Assembly (NCBI GenBank): GCA_000310025.1
Contig: FN649750.1
Coordinates: 2,463,211-2,518,276, forward strand
Direction: 5' to 3'
DNA length: 55,066 nt
Source of the DNA: Ectocarpus siliculosus
Taxonomy: Eukaryota; Sar; Phaeophyceae; Ectocarpales; Ectocarpaceae
In this document: piece by piece, positions 11,324 through 23,934 of the stretch
How positions within the stretch are numbered: position 1 is the first letter of the stretch
Layout of the letters: every line of letters begins with the position of its first letter
Made by a program: the position numbers and the translations under genes
Notes under the pieces: model-generated
What the model saw: the letters and a program-made list of their open reading frames with translations, nothing else
Told to the model about the DNA's origin: nothing
The model's database searches: none

Positions 11324-14270
11324 AGCCTACGACGCGAAGAGCGACCTCGCGAGGCGGCCGACCAAGCTCGAAATGCTTAGCACCTTCGGCAGCCATAGCC
11401 ACGGCCGCCTCTCCGGCGGGGACGCAGGGTACGGAGGGACGGACGGGTCTCACTCCAACGCCGGAGACGAGAAGCCTCGCAGTGGCGGCGGCAGCGGTGG
11501 TAAGGGCCGGGAGTACCAGCGCCGGAGCAGCTCGGGCACGCGGCGGAGCAGCCGCAGGGAGGACAGAATATCACAGCGCCGGTCGCGCAGCAGCGGGAGC
11601 CACGGGGGGGGCACGAGGCGGTTCAACAACGCGGGCGGCGGTCTGAGCCTCGCGGAGAGCGACAAGCGCAGCGGCAGCCGGGACCGGCGGTTTGGCTCGT
11701 CGCGGAGCATCTCCGTAGAGGTGAGTGCGAAGGGTAGGGTGGTGGTGTTCGCAGTTAACGTACAGTAGTTGCTTTTCGCTTGTGGGCAAGACGAAGAAGG
11801 AAGTGTGGTGGCTCGTTGAATTTCCGGTGGTGGTTTACCCCCCGAAACTGGGTGGCGCGATGGGGCGTGGGAGCAACACTGCGTGCGTCAGCCCGCGTAT
11901 GATTTTCCCCGCCGGTGGTGTGGACGATCACCTCCCGTTGTTCCTTTCTATTGCGAAAGCTGACAGCGCTCGTCCATGTGCATGCATCCTTTTGATTGAT
12001 TCCCTCCCCGATTGCCAACCCCTAATGTGCCTTTCATCCATCGTTCCCGTGCATGCTGATTGACCTCTTCCTTTCTCCCTACTTGCTGTGCCTTCTTAAC
12101 CGGTGGGTGTGACGACGACAGCGCGCCGATTACGGCAGGGTGGGCGAACCCCGTGGCCCGAGCGGACACCCCCGCCCCCCTACCCCGAAGAAGGCTTCAT
12201 CCACGGTCAGCTCCGAGGCCGGCTCCGCGGCGGGCGGCCACGCGCCGACCAAAAAACAGCAGCAGCAGCAGCAGCAGCTCCGCCCCTCGTCGCTGTCGAG
12301 CTCCCACGGCCGCCGTCGCCGCGGCAGCGGCAATGGCGGCGGACGCGACCACCAAGATGCGTCGCCCTTACGGTCCCGGAGCCTGTGCGCCGACCGGGCC
12401 GGCACGGGCGTGTCGGCGTTTTCGTCGCACAGGCGGTCCGGCAGCGCGGATCTTGTGGTCGGCTCCCGCTCCCAGCGGCGCCGCGGCGCAGCCGCCGCCG
12501 CCGCCGCCGCCTCCTCCGCCGGCACCGGCGGGAAGAAGGCGTTCGACTGGCGGGAGTGGCGGAGCGGCGGAGGGGGGAAGGAGGAAGGGATGGATGGCGG
12601 CGTCGCCGCCGCCGACTCGGCGAAGACTGCGGGGCCCCTGGCCGAGGAGGGGGTGCTGGGGGACCCCAGCGTTGGCGCCGACGACGTCGAGGTCGTTGTC
12701 GTCGCCGGGCCTTCGTTGTCGTCGCCGGCGGCAACGCGGGCCACGTCGTTTTCGAAGGAGAGCTGCCGGCGCTGGTCGAGGGTTTTGAAGGTGACCGGTA
12801 GAGACAAGGGCATGCCGTCGCGTTTGTGCGTGCTTTTTGGAATTTCTACCGTCGACCGTGCTAACCGGCTGCTGACCAATGGAAAATGACGCCCACGATG
12901 TGTGTTGTATGTTTTTCGTGACAAGAAGACAAACGAGTTTCATCTCCATCCACCACAGAGAGCCAGGTTAAGCTCTTGAGTACACGACACAGCAGGGCCT
13001 CTTTTTGTGTTTCTTGTCTTCCGGGTGGTACGGTCAAAAGCATGGTCTGCACTATTTACTATGCACTCATCTTACGCCCCCCGCCCCCCCGTTCCTTGTC
13101 CTGGGACCCCAGCCCCCGGGGGCGCCGTCCAACTCAAGACCGGCGAGCGCGCGCAAGACACCGACCGTCAAGAAGCGAAAGGTGCGAGCCTTCCTGGCGA
13201 TAGCGTCGATCTTCCGCAGGAAGAGACGCGGCCGCGGCGGCGGCAGCTGCAGCAGCAGCTCCGGTGGCAGCGTCCTCGGCAACGACGGCGATGCCGACGA
13301 CGAGGAACGGACCGCCGCTGCAATCGCGGCAGCGGCGGTAGGCAGCAGCTGCCGGGACGGGGCACCCGGCCGCAGCAGCAACGCGACCGCCGGCGGCACC
13401 GCTAGTAGCAATCGGAGCAGCAGCATCAACCTCTTGCGGGGCTTCAACCGCATGGAGTCGCGCGAGCTGACGAATGCGGCCCGCAACAACCGCCACGGGG
13501 GCCCCGGCAGCTTGGTCGGGTGGCTGTGGAAGCGGATCACGCGTCAGGACCCTCCCCGGCGGCGGCGGCGGGGCAGGAGGGCCGGCGGCGGCAGCAGCAG
13601 CTTCGGCGGGGGCGGCCTGTCCCCCGCCAGCAGCAGCAGCTCCGGCGGCAGCAGCTACGTTAACGGCGTGTCGCCGATGATCACGGCGAGGATGGGACCC
13701 GCGGGTCACCAACAGCAGCACGGGGACCGCAGGGTGGTGCTGGTCGCGGGGGGGGCTGAGTCGTCGGCGAAGTCGCCGGCGGGAAACAACCCGCTGCAGA
13801 ACCAGCAGCCGATGTCCGTGGGGAACCCGCTGTGTGCGCTGCGGTCGAAGTCTGCGAGCCACAACTTCAAGAGCAACGGCAGCAGCGTCTGCCCGGAGCA
13901 GCAGCACCGCTACGGCTCGGGCGCCAGCTTAGGGGCCGGGGCGATCGGCGGCGGCGGCGGCGGCGGGTGCATCACCCAGTTCTACGATGCCCCGGCGGCC
14001 GACGACTCCGATGAGGAGGGCGAGGAGGTTGGCGGGGTGGACAGCAGAAGCGCGAGCTGGAGGCTTCCGTCCGCGGAGGGGGGGCGGCGGGTGCAGCAGC
14101 TGCTCCGCACCAGCCAGCTGCACATGAGGCACCACTCGCTGCGCTCGAACCCGGGGTTTGTGGCGGCAGTGGTAGGTGACAGCCCTACGTCTGCTGCAGA
14201 CACGAAGGCGGACAAGACGGCCGCTGAGGCCGCCGCCGCCGCCCCCGCCGCCGCTGCCGCTGTGCATTGA
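5316..14270 (+). CDS. Very large low-complexity, probably nuclear, disordered protein
   Basis: Six exons: 5316-5669, 6452-6598, 8320-9351, 9807-11720, 12122-12790 and 13113-14270. Every exon length is a multiple of three, all introns are phase 0 and the stop is in frame, giving 1,757 residues. An in-frame TAG abuts the ATG at 5316. Residues 1-118 include a hydrophobic patch (WPSLLSSFTGMLMEG) and a Glu run. Exon 2 is mostly polyalanine coded by a GCA-frame CAG repeat. The rest is Gly-, Ser-, Ala-, Arg- and Gln-rich. Exon 4 holds two copies of PPPPSPMLTGHLR, each followed by an RPQxWxEDD motif. A basic KKRKV cluster near residues 1392-1396 resembles a monopartite nuclear localisation signal. 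No catalytic domain was recognised. Disorder and nuclear location are inferences. The chain is well supported; the first exon and any 5' UTR intron are less certain. Confidence 0.75.
6519..6554 (+). repeat. (CAG)12 trinucleotide repeat, read as polyalanine
   Basis: Twelve CAG units lie inside exon 2 of the large disordered-protein gene. In the exon frame they are read as GCA, so they encode alanine and not glutamine. Length variation is likely at such a tract. Confidence 0.85.
9837..10265 (+). repeat. Two diverged copies of a coding repeat (PPPPSPMLTGHLR ... RPQxWxEDD)
   Basis: Copy 1 spans about 9837-10032 and copy 2 about 10119-10265, both in the reading frame of exon 4. Each begins with a proline run plus SPMLTGHLR, continues through an Arg/Gly-rich linker and ends with RPQ, one residue, W, one residue, EDD. 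The linkers differ in length and sequence, but the two motifs keep the same order, which suggests internal duplication under selection on the motifs. Confidence 0.65.
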
Positions 14271-14588
14271 GCAGGGGTCCCTGGTCTGCCTTCCTTTTCG
14301 ACCCTGCTGTGCGTTCACGGCGGGTAGGTACCCTCCCGTTCAGTCGCAGAGCCCCCGGGTGGGGTCGGGGTGTCTGTCGACTTACAGTATCCCTATTGAT
14401 TTGTGTAGTTACACGGGTTCGATGTCAACAGTTGCCGCCAGATGCGTGCTTCAGGTATTTGGCCAGTCGAATTATGTCGGAAACATGACATGAAGTTTGA
14501 CGGTCGTTGTGAGTAGTATTCCGGGGGGGGGGGGGGGGGGGGTTGACTCTCTTGCATTTCCCTCCGTGTTATCGTCCCCTGATATCTG

Positions 14589-14865
14589 CATTTTGAGCGG
14601 AGGTTTTCTGTCGATATATTCATATTTTGTCGAGTGTTCTTGTTCGCTGCACGAGGGTGCTTCCTTTATTCCGTCGAGACCGAGAGGTCGACATGATTGC
14701 AGCATTGCTCTGTGTGGGACAAGAGACAACGGCGAAGGGGACAAAGGAGCGGCACTTGCGTCGCGTGTCCCATCTGCGTGCCCCGTCTGCGTGCCCCCCC
14801 CCCCCCCCCTTTGGGGGAATGGGGAGCTTCCGCTCCCTCTCTTTTAAACCCGGCTGGGTCCTTTC
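14589..14865 (+). repeat. Left copy of sequence duplicated across the gap
   Basis: The left copy starts CATTTTGAG, and so does the sequence resuming right after the N gap at 14966. Landmarks occur in the same order and spacing in both: GAGAGGTCGACATGATT, an ACAACGG/GGGGACAAAG block, and a long C run followed by GGCAGCTTC or GGGAGCTTC. This looks like one locus assembled twice. Confidence 0.7.
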
Positions 14866-14965
14866 NNNNNNNNNNNNNNNNNNNNNNNNNNNNNNNNNNN
14901 NNNNNNNNNNNNNNNNNNNNNNNNNNNNNNNNNNNNNNNNNNNNNNNNNNNNNNNNNNNNNNNNN
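14866..14965. other. Assembly gap, exactly 100 N
   Basis: The run of N is exactly 100 bases, the conventional placeholder for a gap of unknown size, so it carries no length information. Confidence 0.97.
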
Positions 14966-15241
14966 CATTTTGAGGGGGGGTTTTCGGTGGATATATTAAT
15001 TTTTTTTGGAGTTTTTTTTTTCGCTGCCGGGGGGTGTTTCTTTTTTTCCGTGGAGCCCGAGAGGTCGACATGATTCCCCCATTTCTTTGTGGGGGCCAAG
15101 AAACAACGGGGAAGGGGACAAAGGGGGGGCCCTTGGGTGGGGTGTCCCTTTTGGGGGCCCCGTTGGGGGGCCCCCCCCCCCCCCACTTGCGGTGAATGGG
15201 CAGCTTCAGCTCGCTCTCTTTGAAGCCTGACTGGCTCATTC
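14966..15241 (+). repeat. Right copy of the duplicated sequence, G-enriched and probably low quality
   Basis: This copy matches 14589-14865 in order and length but has many differences, most of them changes to G or T and inflated homopolymers. That pattern suits degraded base calling next to poly-G/poly-C better than natural divergence. The last third, from about 15180, looks cleaner. Confidence 0.65.
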
Positions 15242-18200
15242 GTGTGAGTCGGGTGTTGGGAATGTTACGTTGGGATTGCACGGGGGGGAAGGCCGTGAGC
15301 CTTGTACCCCCGACGCCGACTCGCCACTCCATGGTTGGATGGTATTAGTCCTTTTGAATGACGGCGGCGAGGGTTGATTTTACATGTGCTTTTGTGTGCA
15401 GTGCCTGTTACCTATTGACGCAGCAGGCGGCAGTAGAATATATGTCGTCCCCACCCCGTGTGCAATATTCCCCCCTTTGATGCATAGGCAGCTTGTTTCG
15501 TGTTGCGGGGTTTTCATGATGGGATCGGCACCCTTTTGATGTCTGCCAACAGCGCGCCGTTGCTTGTTTAGCCGATGACTGTTTGTTCGGTTTCTCAGTC
15601 CGGTGACTAGACTATACCTTCTGTCTCTGTCCAAAAACCAAAAAGTGCGCCTTGTTTTGTACCCCATTTCCTTGCGTCTTCTTGAGCTCCTTTCCCATAT
15701 TGTTTTGTGTGTCGTCGTCAGTGTGGTGGTTGTTGTTGTCGTTGCCAGTAGTTTGTCTTCGCACAAGCCCTTGTGTTTTCTGTCGATCGGCGTGAGTACG
15801 TTTGGTGCGTGTGCGTGTTTGGTGTGGTGGACGTGGTATTTTTCGCGAGCAAGGTAGCAGCGGAGCGCAGCAACATTAGAGTACCCGGGGCTGCGTGGAA
15901 TGGGGTGGCCAGTATTTTTTTTTTAACATTTATGGAGAGGCACAAACCATTGATTCGTTTTTTGTTGGGCTTTATATTGTTCTGCATTTTTGCACACGGC
16001 GGCGCCTAGTAGGCGGTGTAGGTGACATCCTGCAGTAAGTTTCAATCGCTTTTAGTCTCGTATTTTTTCTGAGTAGTAGTCGCGACGCCACACCGTCAAG
16101 AGACCCCAAATAGTCGGTTGCGGCTCTGTCGCTCCTCTTCTCTCCTTTCGCCGGTGTGGTGAGGTAGACATGCCGGTTATCAATTGTGTGTGTCTCTACG
16201 ATTGGGCGGATGGGGCCGAAGGAAGACAAACTAACACCACTTCTCAGCGAGTGTAGATCGGCGTTTCGTTTAGAAGCCCTACAAAGTCTGGTTCGCGCGA
16301 TAAAATAAATTTCCATCCCCCGCCTGTGAGTTGGATGTTGGGGGGGGGGGGGGGGGGATAGAGAAAGAAATGGGGGCTAATGTAGGTAAATTGTCTCCTT
16401 CCGTCGCGTTGTTCCTTGTCTGGCGGCGAAAAATACCATGCTCGATATTTGTTCCTGAGGGCATCGTCGACGTAGCAGGGGGGGAGAAAAATATAAAGGT
16501 TCATGTGCCAAAAAAAAGTCGTTCGTGTATAGGTACAAAAAATGGACGTCGTGGCGTAAACACATGTGTGGGTTGTTGTCTCCCGTGAGTTCTTGTGTGT
16601 CGATATTTTCCCGCAATGTCAATGTTGTTGCTGTGCGGGTTGTTGGGAACCTCTCGGAAAAGCTAACAGCTCTTGTTGGGCGGCAGGGAGCGTGGGAAAT
16701 TTATTATCTACAGCAGTATCTGCGGAAGGATTGGTTAGGGATAGTGTGCGGTCCAAGAATATTCTGTTTTATCTTTTTGGTGGTCTCTTGTTGCTTGGGG
16801 CATCAAAAGGCTATAACTGGTTAGGCTTGTTTGTAATATTTCATCACGCGAGATTTGTCGTCTAGTTTCTCCAAGACTTTAGGCGGGCGCGGGCAGATTG
16901 GGTGGCTTCCCGTAATTTCCCGACATCACAAATGAGGACAAGGGCCGTCGCGCACAGGCCAAACGAGACGTACGATCTCCCTTCTGGCGTAGTGTGTTTG
17001 TGCGGTGGCAAGAAAAGCCGGTGTAAAGTGTTGTTGCTGTCGTGTCGGGGCTTCGTAGCTAGTTTGAAGATAAATCCAGGGTTGAGACCTCTCCCTCCTA
17101 CTTCAGGCGCTGGTCGTTTCTTAGAAAAAGAGCGAACGGAAGGGGGGGGGGGGGCTCACGTCGTGTGTGGGGGCGAGGTCGTGTGCTGGATTGGTTGTTG
17201 TGTTGGTGGTTGTTCGCTGGGCCAGTGGCTGTGTTGTTGTCCCGTCGGGCCTTTGTTAGTGGTTGTCGTCGTTGTCGGTGCTGGAGCCTCAGCCCCGCAA
17301 GCTGTCTTACTTACGAAAATAGGATACAAAAACGTCGTGCCTTCGAGACGCTCGGCCGTAACAAGGTGATTTTCTTTTTTAAGTGTTATGGAAGCCCCAC
17401 GCAGCCGAGGGCTTTCATGGCGGTAAAGTAAAGTTTGGGCGAAAAAATACAAAAACAAAAAAGCAGAGGAGCCGGATGTGGCGGGTAGCGACTTCTCGGC
17501 CTTTTTTTGGTCGCCTCCCCGCAAATTTTTGTCGTCGCCCATGTCTGGTATGATACGATAGCTGTTGATGGGTTTTGAAATCGGTAAGTGCACGAGGGAC
17601 TTTCACGGGGCGGGGAAACTTCGGTGTGTATCTTCTTCGAGTCTGTTGAGACCGTTGACCAATCACGTACATGGGCGGCAAAACGAATTAAATGGTTGCG
17701 CCGCCGTCATTCACCGTACTCTACGTGTGCAGAACCATTTTTATGTGCGCTCCGAAGGATTAGCGTTGTGGTATATACCGGTCTATCTGTAATCTTGGGA
17801 CACTGTTTTCGTGTGTAAGGGGGCAGCAACCGATTGGGGGAAACAATGCCGATGGATGAGGGTGCAGCAGCATATACAGACCATGTGCCGGAGAGGGTTT
17901 CTATACTTTTCGCGTCTTTTTTTTGTGTATGCATTTTTTTCTGCGATTTTTTCTCGTGGCTGCATGTTCAGAGCAACAGTACGTACGTAAGCAGTCGACT
18001 CTCGCTCCCCCTCGGTATCCGTCGTAAGGAAGCTGACTGATTGGTATCAATCTCGAGCAACCAAATTCGCACACGCGCCGGGCGTGTATATGGCCATCTT
18101 GGAAGATAGGTTGGTTTATTTCTCGCCGTATGCTGGTGTGTGTTTTTGTAGAGAGAGGCCCTTGTCGTAGTTTTATGGTGAGAAGAAGAGGATATCGACG

Positions 18201-19151
18201 CCGTCTGATGGACCATGCTAGTGAGGGAGGTGCAGCCAGCAATGTGCGGTTTGGTATTTCTAGTTAATATTTATTGGAGTGATCAACTGAATCTCCTTGT
18301 TTGTTTTTTTTTGCTGTGTCCCGCCCATGTTTAAACTGGCAGTGGCATGCACGGATGCATGCGTGTATGCGGGACAGGTGGGAATATGCAAGGTTTTTGA
18401 GTCGTAGCGGTGGATGGTGATGGTGGCGACGAGCAGAGTCGATCATGCTCAAAAGTCAACACACCGAGATATGGACTATGTCTTGCTGGTCTGTGAGCGG
18501 TGGAGGTATTAATGCGAGCCGCCGCGCGCATCGCTCGTTGCTGCCAACAACTAACTGCTGCTGTGGGATGCACGTGATGCGCGCAGGAAATCAATCGTGA
18601 TGTGCCACGATTGCGGCATGCATCTCAAATTCAGCTGTGCTCCTCACTTGGAGTGAGTTCATTTGAGGGCCACTGCAAGCGGTACTACCCTCGGTGTTGC
18701 GCTTTTCGGCACCCTCCTAGCGTAAAGCGTGGAACATGACACGAAAATATTTTTTTAACAAGCTCGTCCATCACTAACAGGTGTTTTCTCGAGACCGAAC
18801 CTATTATTGCTTCGATGTTCACGTGGGAATGCATAATATAAAACATTTCCAAGAAAAATTCGGCCCGCACGTCTGTGCCTGTCCAAAATAATACCGAAGA
18901 AATGGCCGCACATGCGTGTGCCTTTTCGGGGGTTCCTTCAGTTCTCAACTTTTGAGAACTTCCACTCCTTGTGGCGGGGGCTCAATTTCGCTTATACACG
19001 TGTAATCCTAGCAGCGCTCTGTGGTGGCGCCTGTAGGCACACTCAACCGAGCAGGCTGATTCCGGGCCGGGTATCGATGTCGGTTGCACACAAGCAAATA
19101 CCGTTATGGCTGACCATCCTTGCACTGGACCGTAACGTTCGTTGCAGCAAC

Positions 19152-19320
19152 AACGTCGAGCTTATTCTCCAGCCGATAATAACAAGATCATCCGTGACGT
19201 CGATAAATAACTCCACAAAAACGTCGAGTTTATTCTCCAGCGTATTGTAAGAAGATCATCCGCGACGTCGAAAAACAACCCCACAAACAAATAAACGCCG
19301 AGTATATTCTCGAGCACAAT
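19152..19320. repeat. Minisatellite, about 2.5 units of 68-74 bp
   Basis: Units begin AACGTCGAG at 19152, AACGTCGAG at 19220 and AACGCCGAG at 19294. Each continues with TTATTCTC- or TATATTCTC-like sequence, then AAGATCATCCG and a CCACAAA segment. The array lies just downstream of the stop of the minus-strand gene, so it may be transcribed in its 3' UTR. Confidence 0.75.
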
Positions 19321-19466
19321 AAAAATGCCATTCTTGAGAGACTTCGACAATTGTACAGCTTCGCCGCGCTGCACCGGGCGGCGGTGACGTCCAACCCCTC
19401 AATGGCCGCGTTCTTCGCCTTTGTCCCGCGTTCTTTCCCCCTCCTTCCTGCTGGTGGTGGTGGTGG

Positions 19467-22400
19467 TTAGTTTGTACTTGTGTGTGTACCGGGTTTTGAG
19501 ACCCGGCCCCGTCCTCCCTCTGCCCTTCCCTCTTTTTCGATTCCACGGCCGCCGCCTCCGCCACCTCCACCGCCGCCACCCCCTCGACTAACACGTTCTC
19601 CTCCTGCTAAATTTCGACGAAAGTTTGTTCCCGCAAGCAGTGCAGCCTTCGAAGCGCGGCTACTACTTCTACTCTTCCCACTGTTGACTGCTCTGACACC
19701 GCCAACACTACGACCACCGTCACCACCATCATCATCACTCCGCCAAGGAAACGTACCGCCAGGGCCAACAACACGAGCTCCCGGTATTAGTGTGTCCCCC
19801 GCCGTAACATTTTCGGGCCCTCCTCTCCGATTAGAGAGCTGTCTTGTTGCGGCTGCTTGCGCCACCGGCGGCGGAGCAGGCTCATTCGCTTCCGTCGCCA
19901 GGCCGACAGCATCTCCTCCTGCGGCAGAAGAAGCGGCGGCGGTGGGCGTAACAGCAGAAGTATTCGCCCTCCTTCCCGGTAGGGGCATGGCCAACAACAA
20001 CGGCGATAGTAGTGTCGGCGTCCTCGAAGAGCGAGCCGCGCCGAACCGTACTCCTTGTACCAGCCGCGGTCGTGGTGTGGCTGTGCTACCGCTACCAACG
20101 TGTAGTTGCAGTCTTTGCCCTTCCATGAGGCGGTCGTCCCTAAGCTCGTCGTCGGTGAAGGCGGCTGCCGCGCCGCCGGAAGGGGCGGCATGCCGCACGT
20201 GGCGCTCGGGAATGCCTGCCACAGTACAGACACATGTTGTGTGCTCTTTGTTTGCGGGTCGAATTCGATGTTGGAGCACACTGACCAAAAGCTGTGTTGT
20301 CGGAAGTAGAGTAGACTACTACTACTGTATCATAGTTGAAGTGTCTTCAAGATTTCTCACTACGAGGCGTAACCGCTTATTCACGGATTACGCCCCTTGG
20401 TGATCGCCGACTTCTTACTCCCAATGGAGAGAAAGATGGAGGAGTGGTGCTTCTCGTCAATGACCAACTCGATGGATACGTTGGTACTAAAACACGGAAA
20501 AGCCGGTATCTCTCGCTGTCGTGGGGAGGAGACAGGCAAATGCAAGTCATCGATCGCAAGAAGGCGAGATAGATTTATCAACCAACCACAATATCATGAC
20601 ATGAAAAAATGCGTTATGTCTCACCGAAGAGAGAAGACGGCCGGCTCTGTATTTTGGACATATCCACGTCCAACGGAGGTACGGCTGCGGAGCCCCTCCA
20701 GCGGGAAAGCTTGGCCCTCGCCGCCTCCACCCTGTAAAAGAATAAAAGCACACACGAAACGAAGCAATAGTTTGTATCTCTTGTTGAGTGAACGGGCGAG
20801 TGCGGGTGCTTCACTAGGCAGGCTGGATGATTTCCCTCACGGCGTTTTTTCGCGTATCGAAAATGACGGAGCAAGCTGGAGCACAGCGTGGATCGATATT
20901 CAGCTGTTGCGGACAGTTGGCGGGGCATCAATGGACCCGGAAAGGTGTGTTCAATTCATCCATCATCCGACATCCATGAAGAATGTACCGGTAGTTATTG
21001 CGAATTCTCTGTTTGCTTGTTTCCCAGCTCCAAGTGTCGAGGGAACGGATGTTAAGAAACATTACGACCGTCAGGGGGGGGAGAGAGACATTTAAACACA
21101 GACAGCCAAGAAACACGTCGTTTCTGCCGCTTTCATAGCTTAAGCGGGGGCTTGCTCCTTTACAGTTGCTCCCGTGGTGTAGCTCCTTCTGCTCCGAGTA
21201 ATGTCAAACAACGCAGGTACTCGCTATTCTTCAGGGAACAGGTCCGGCTGTGCGTGGAACTCTCCTGCCCACCTGTCAAAAGCATGACTCAAAGCGAGAC
21301 TTATCACTTATTTTTCCTCATAATTTCGGCGGGATGATCCTTCAGCGTGTGAGATGGCCTTGTCCGCCTCTTACCCGACGAGATCCAGCCGCGGTGACCC
21401 CTCTCCTTCTTCCACCGTCGCCTCCGCGAGGCCCCCAGCGAGGGTTTCCAGGAAACGTGGCGTTGTCGAGCCTCGGCGCCACTCCGCCGCTTGACTCGGC
21501 CGGGTCGCCAGGAACGACCACCTCGGGGACAGGATCAACTCGTCCCCTGTGGTTCGATTGGGTTTGGTTGGGCAATAAGGCACCACGGGTGTGATTGTTT
21601 ACGGTAGTTGGCGTCGTTTCGATTCAGCACCGGCATACAGACCCGACGTTCAACAGAACTGGCTGTCTTGTGTCTTTTGGACACGGTTCGTCTTCAGTGC
21701 CTCGGATTGATTTGGTCGGCTGTTGGTTTGGCTCCGTGTGGGTGTCATCCGCCGTTCTTTTCGAAATATCGGGATCTAGAAACATGGGAGCCATGTTTGC
21801 CTCTCCTTTTTTTTAGGTGTAGCACGTGCTTTGTTCGAAAAAAATCGTGTTCGGATCGCCGGGCGTGGTGCCTTATGGCTGACACCCCCCAAACCGGGGC
21901 AATCTTGTTTTTATTACGATGGAGAATGGCCGAGGGGCTCTATTCACTAATCCTGAAGATCGGCAATATATTGTGTGGTGGTAGCCTCCTTTCGCACCTT
22001 CTTGTGCAGCAGGACTCCCCAAACCTCGCCCACCGTCTCCGTCTGCCGATCCCCCCTTGCCCGTGCCCTGTCGCATGTCAGCGGTGCCCCCGACCGCTCG
22101 TGGCCTCGTCAAGGCCATCCCGGGTTCGGTGTCGTAGTCGGCGTCGCGGTAGGTCAGCTCCAGGGGGGGCGGGATCAAGCTGTCGCCGAAATCGTTGCCG
22201 TCCTCCTGGAGGCGTTCTTGCTGCCCTTGCTGCTTTTCGATGTCGACCAGCGTTACCAGACGTGGCCTGCGGCACGAACGGAGCCCGGAGTGATTCGGCA
22301 CCAGGCGGCGAGGTGGGAGTCTAGAGAGACCGGAGGGTGCTGGGAATGGTTGTTCGGAAGCTACTGGTAGTAGTGCGTTCCTTGCTCTTGTGCTGTCCGG

Positions 22401-23898
22401 GAGCGGCACACCGTTCTTTTTCCTTCCATACTCGAGGAATTCATCGCTTCTAACGCTCCATTTGTAGGAGCCAACATCAAAACCATTGGACTAGTCAGCG
22501 CTGACTGGTCTATTAATTTGATTTTGGCTTCTACAGGTCCTGCTTTCCAGTTCGCGACTGCCTTGATTCCACGAAGAAAACCGAAAATAGAACTTCTCGG
22601 CCGCACGATGCTTGCCGTAACCTTTTCCTTCAGCCATGTTTGAGCTAGCAGGGCACACATGCATCTACATGCCCTAGGAGAGACAAGTGTGTAAATATCA
22701 TTCGGCTCTCATTTTGGACAGGAAATCCCCCGTGCTCGGTTGGTTGGTTTGCGTTGATGTGGAGCATCGTTCTTGAGCTATCAAAGCCTGTCTGGTTGGG
22801 AATTGTTCACCCGTGCATCTGCTTCGGAGGTGTCAAAGTGACGGGACGGACGTCGACGTCTTAGATGGTCAGGGGCGACTTCTTCAAGGAAGGACTTGAA
22901 CAGGTCCGTTAGAATTCCGAACGGACAACAACGACAACACCAGCAAACTCTCTCCGGATGTACGGGGCTACGTTCCCAACACCGCGCGGTTAACACCCAA
23001 AGGACACAGATCGCACAGCCCGCGCCCCCCGCCATTTCCTTTTTTGTCGTCCCTCTCTTCTCCTTTCATTCACTGCCCTTCGTTTCCTTTTGCCCACCCA
23101 TGCAGCAGAAGAAGAAAACCAGTGATTCACGCCACTTGAGTACGTACACTGCAAGGCTTGTCGAGTTCCATGATCTGTCTCTCCTCGCCCAAAATCCTTT
23201 ACGGGTGTCCGCGCTGGGTTAGGGGGTCTGGGCTAATAAATGCTTCCTTCCTTGTACTCTTGGTTGCCACCGGCAAATAGATGTAGTCCGCCGTACCAGT
23301 TCTCGAGGTAACCACTTGATTGAACGCTTCAAGAAGTATTTCTTGTTTCGTACATTTGCAGCACGGGTCTGACGGGCGCCACGTAAGACCGAATGATTAA
23401 AAAAAGCCTCTTCGTGGTCGCCCTCGAGCAACACAGCGTTCCATGTTACTGTATATTTTTCCGCCACAAAGTTTGGCAACCCGGTCCAAATCGTGTTTGG
23501 TTCTACTACTATATTGCAGGCGTGGTCCATCTTAAGCACCGCGTCCTTCCAAGTTATCCGAAAACAAGCGACCCCCTCCTCTCCCGCCGCTTCCCCCTTA
23601 CCTTCTTCGGCGATCGGCCCGCTCAACCGGACCGTCACCGTAGCATCCGCCGCCCTCGTCCTCCTCGCCCCCCGACCCCCACACCTCCCGTCGCTCGCGT
23701 TCGTCGAGATCGTCCGCAGCCTGCCACTCCCGCCACCCCAACTGCTTGTCGAACGCCGGGGCGGCGGTGGGTTTTCTTCGAACCGCTCCGTGGTCGGGGT
23801 TGAGGAGCAAGACGTCCCCGTCGTCGTTGCGGGTGTTTTCGCGCGTCGTCCGTCTTCCCCCTCCTTCTCCCTGTCCTTCGGACCACCTTAGAAGGTTG

Positions 23899-23934
<36 letters not shown>

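Larger units (their letters stand above)
14271..19466. other. Intergenic region with assembly gap; no gene recognised
   Basis: Between the stop of the plus-strand disordered-protein gene and the stop of the minus-strand gene (convergent 3' ends) I see no exon-like frame with splice signals. The region holds a 20-G run at 14523-14542, a gap of 100 N, duplicated sequence around the gap, a long G run near 16338, and a minisatellite at 19152-19320. Long 3' UTRs from both sides probably occupy part of it. Confidence 0.5.

Noticed and set aside
9936-11453. 505-codon Arg-rich minus-strand open frame
   Set aside because: It lies wholly opposite a validated GC-rich exon. Long antisense frames are expected where stop codons are rare, and no splice or start context supports it.
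14627-15186. Open frames crossing the N gap
   Set aside because: They exist only because N codons are read as open. The gap length is arbitrary and the flanks are a duplicated low-quality sequence.
23219-23600. Minus-strand reading through ITWKDAVLKMDHACNIVVE
   Set aside because: Looks coding, but a strong donor (GAAGAAG|GTAAGG at 23601) places it in the intron, and its frame does not connect to the acceptor at 22266.
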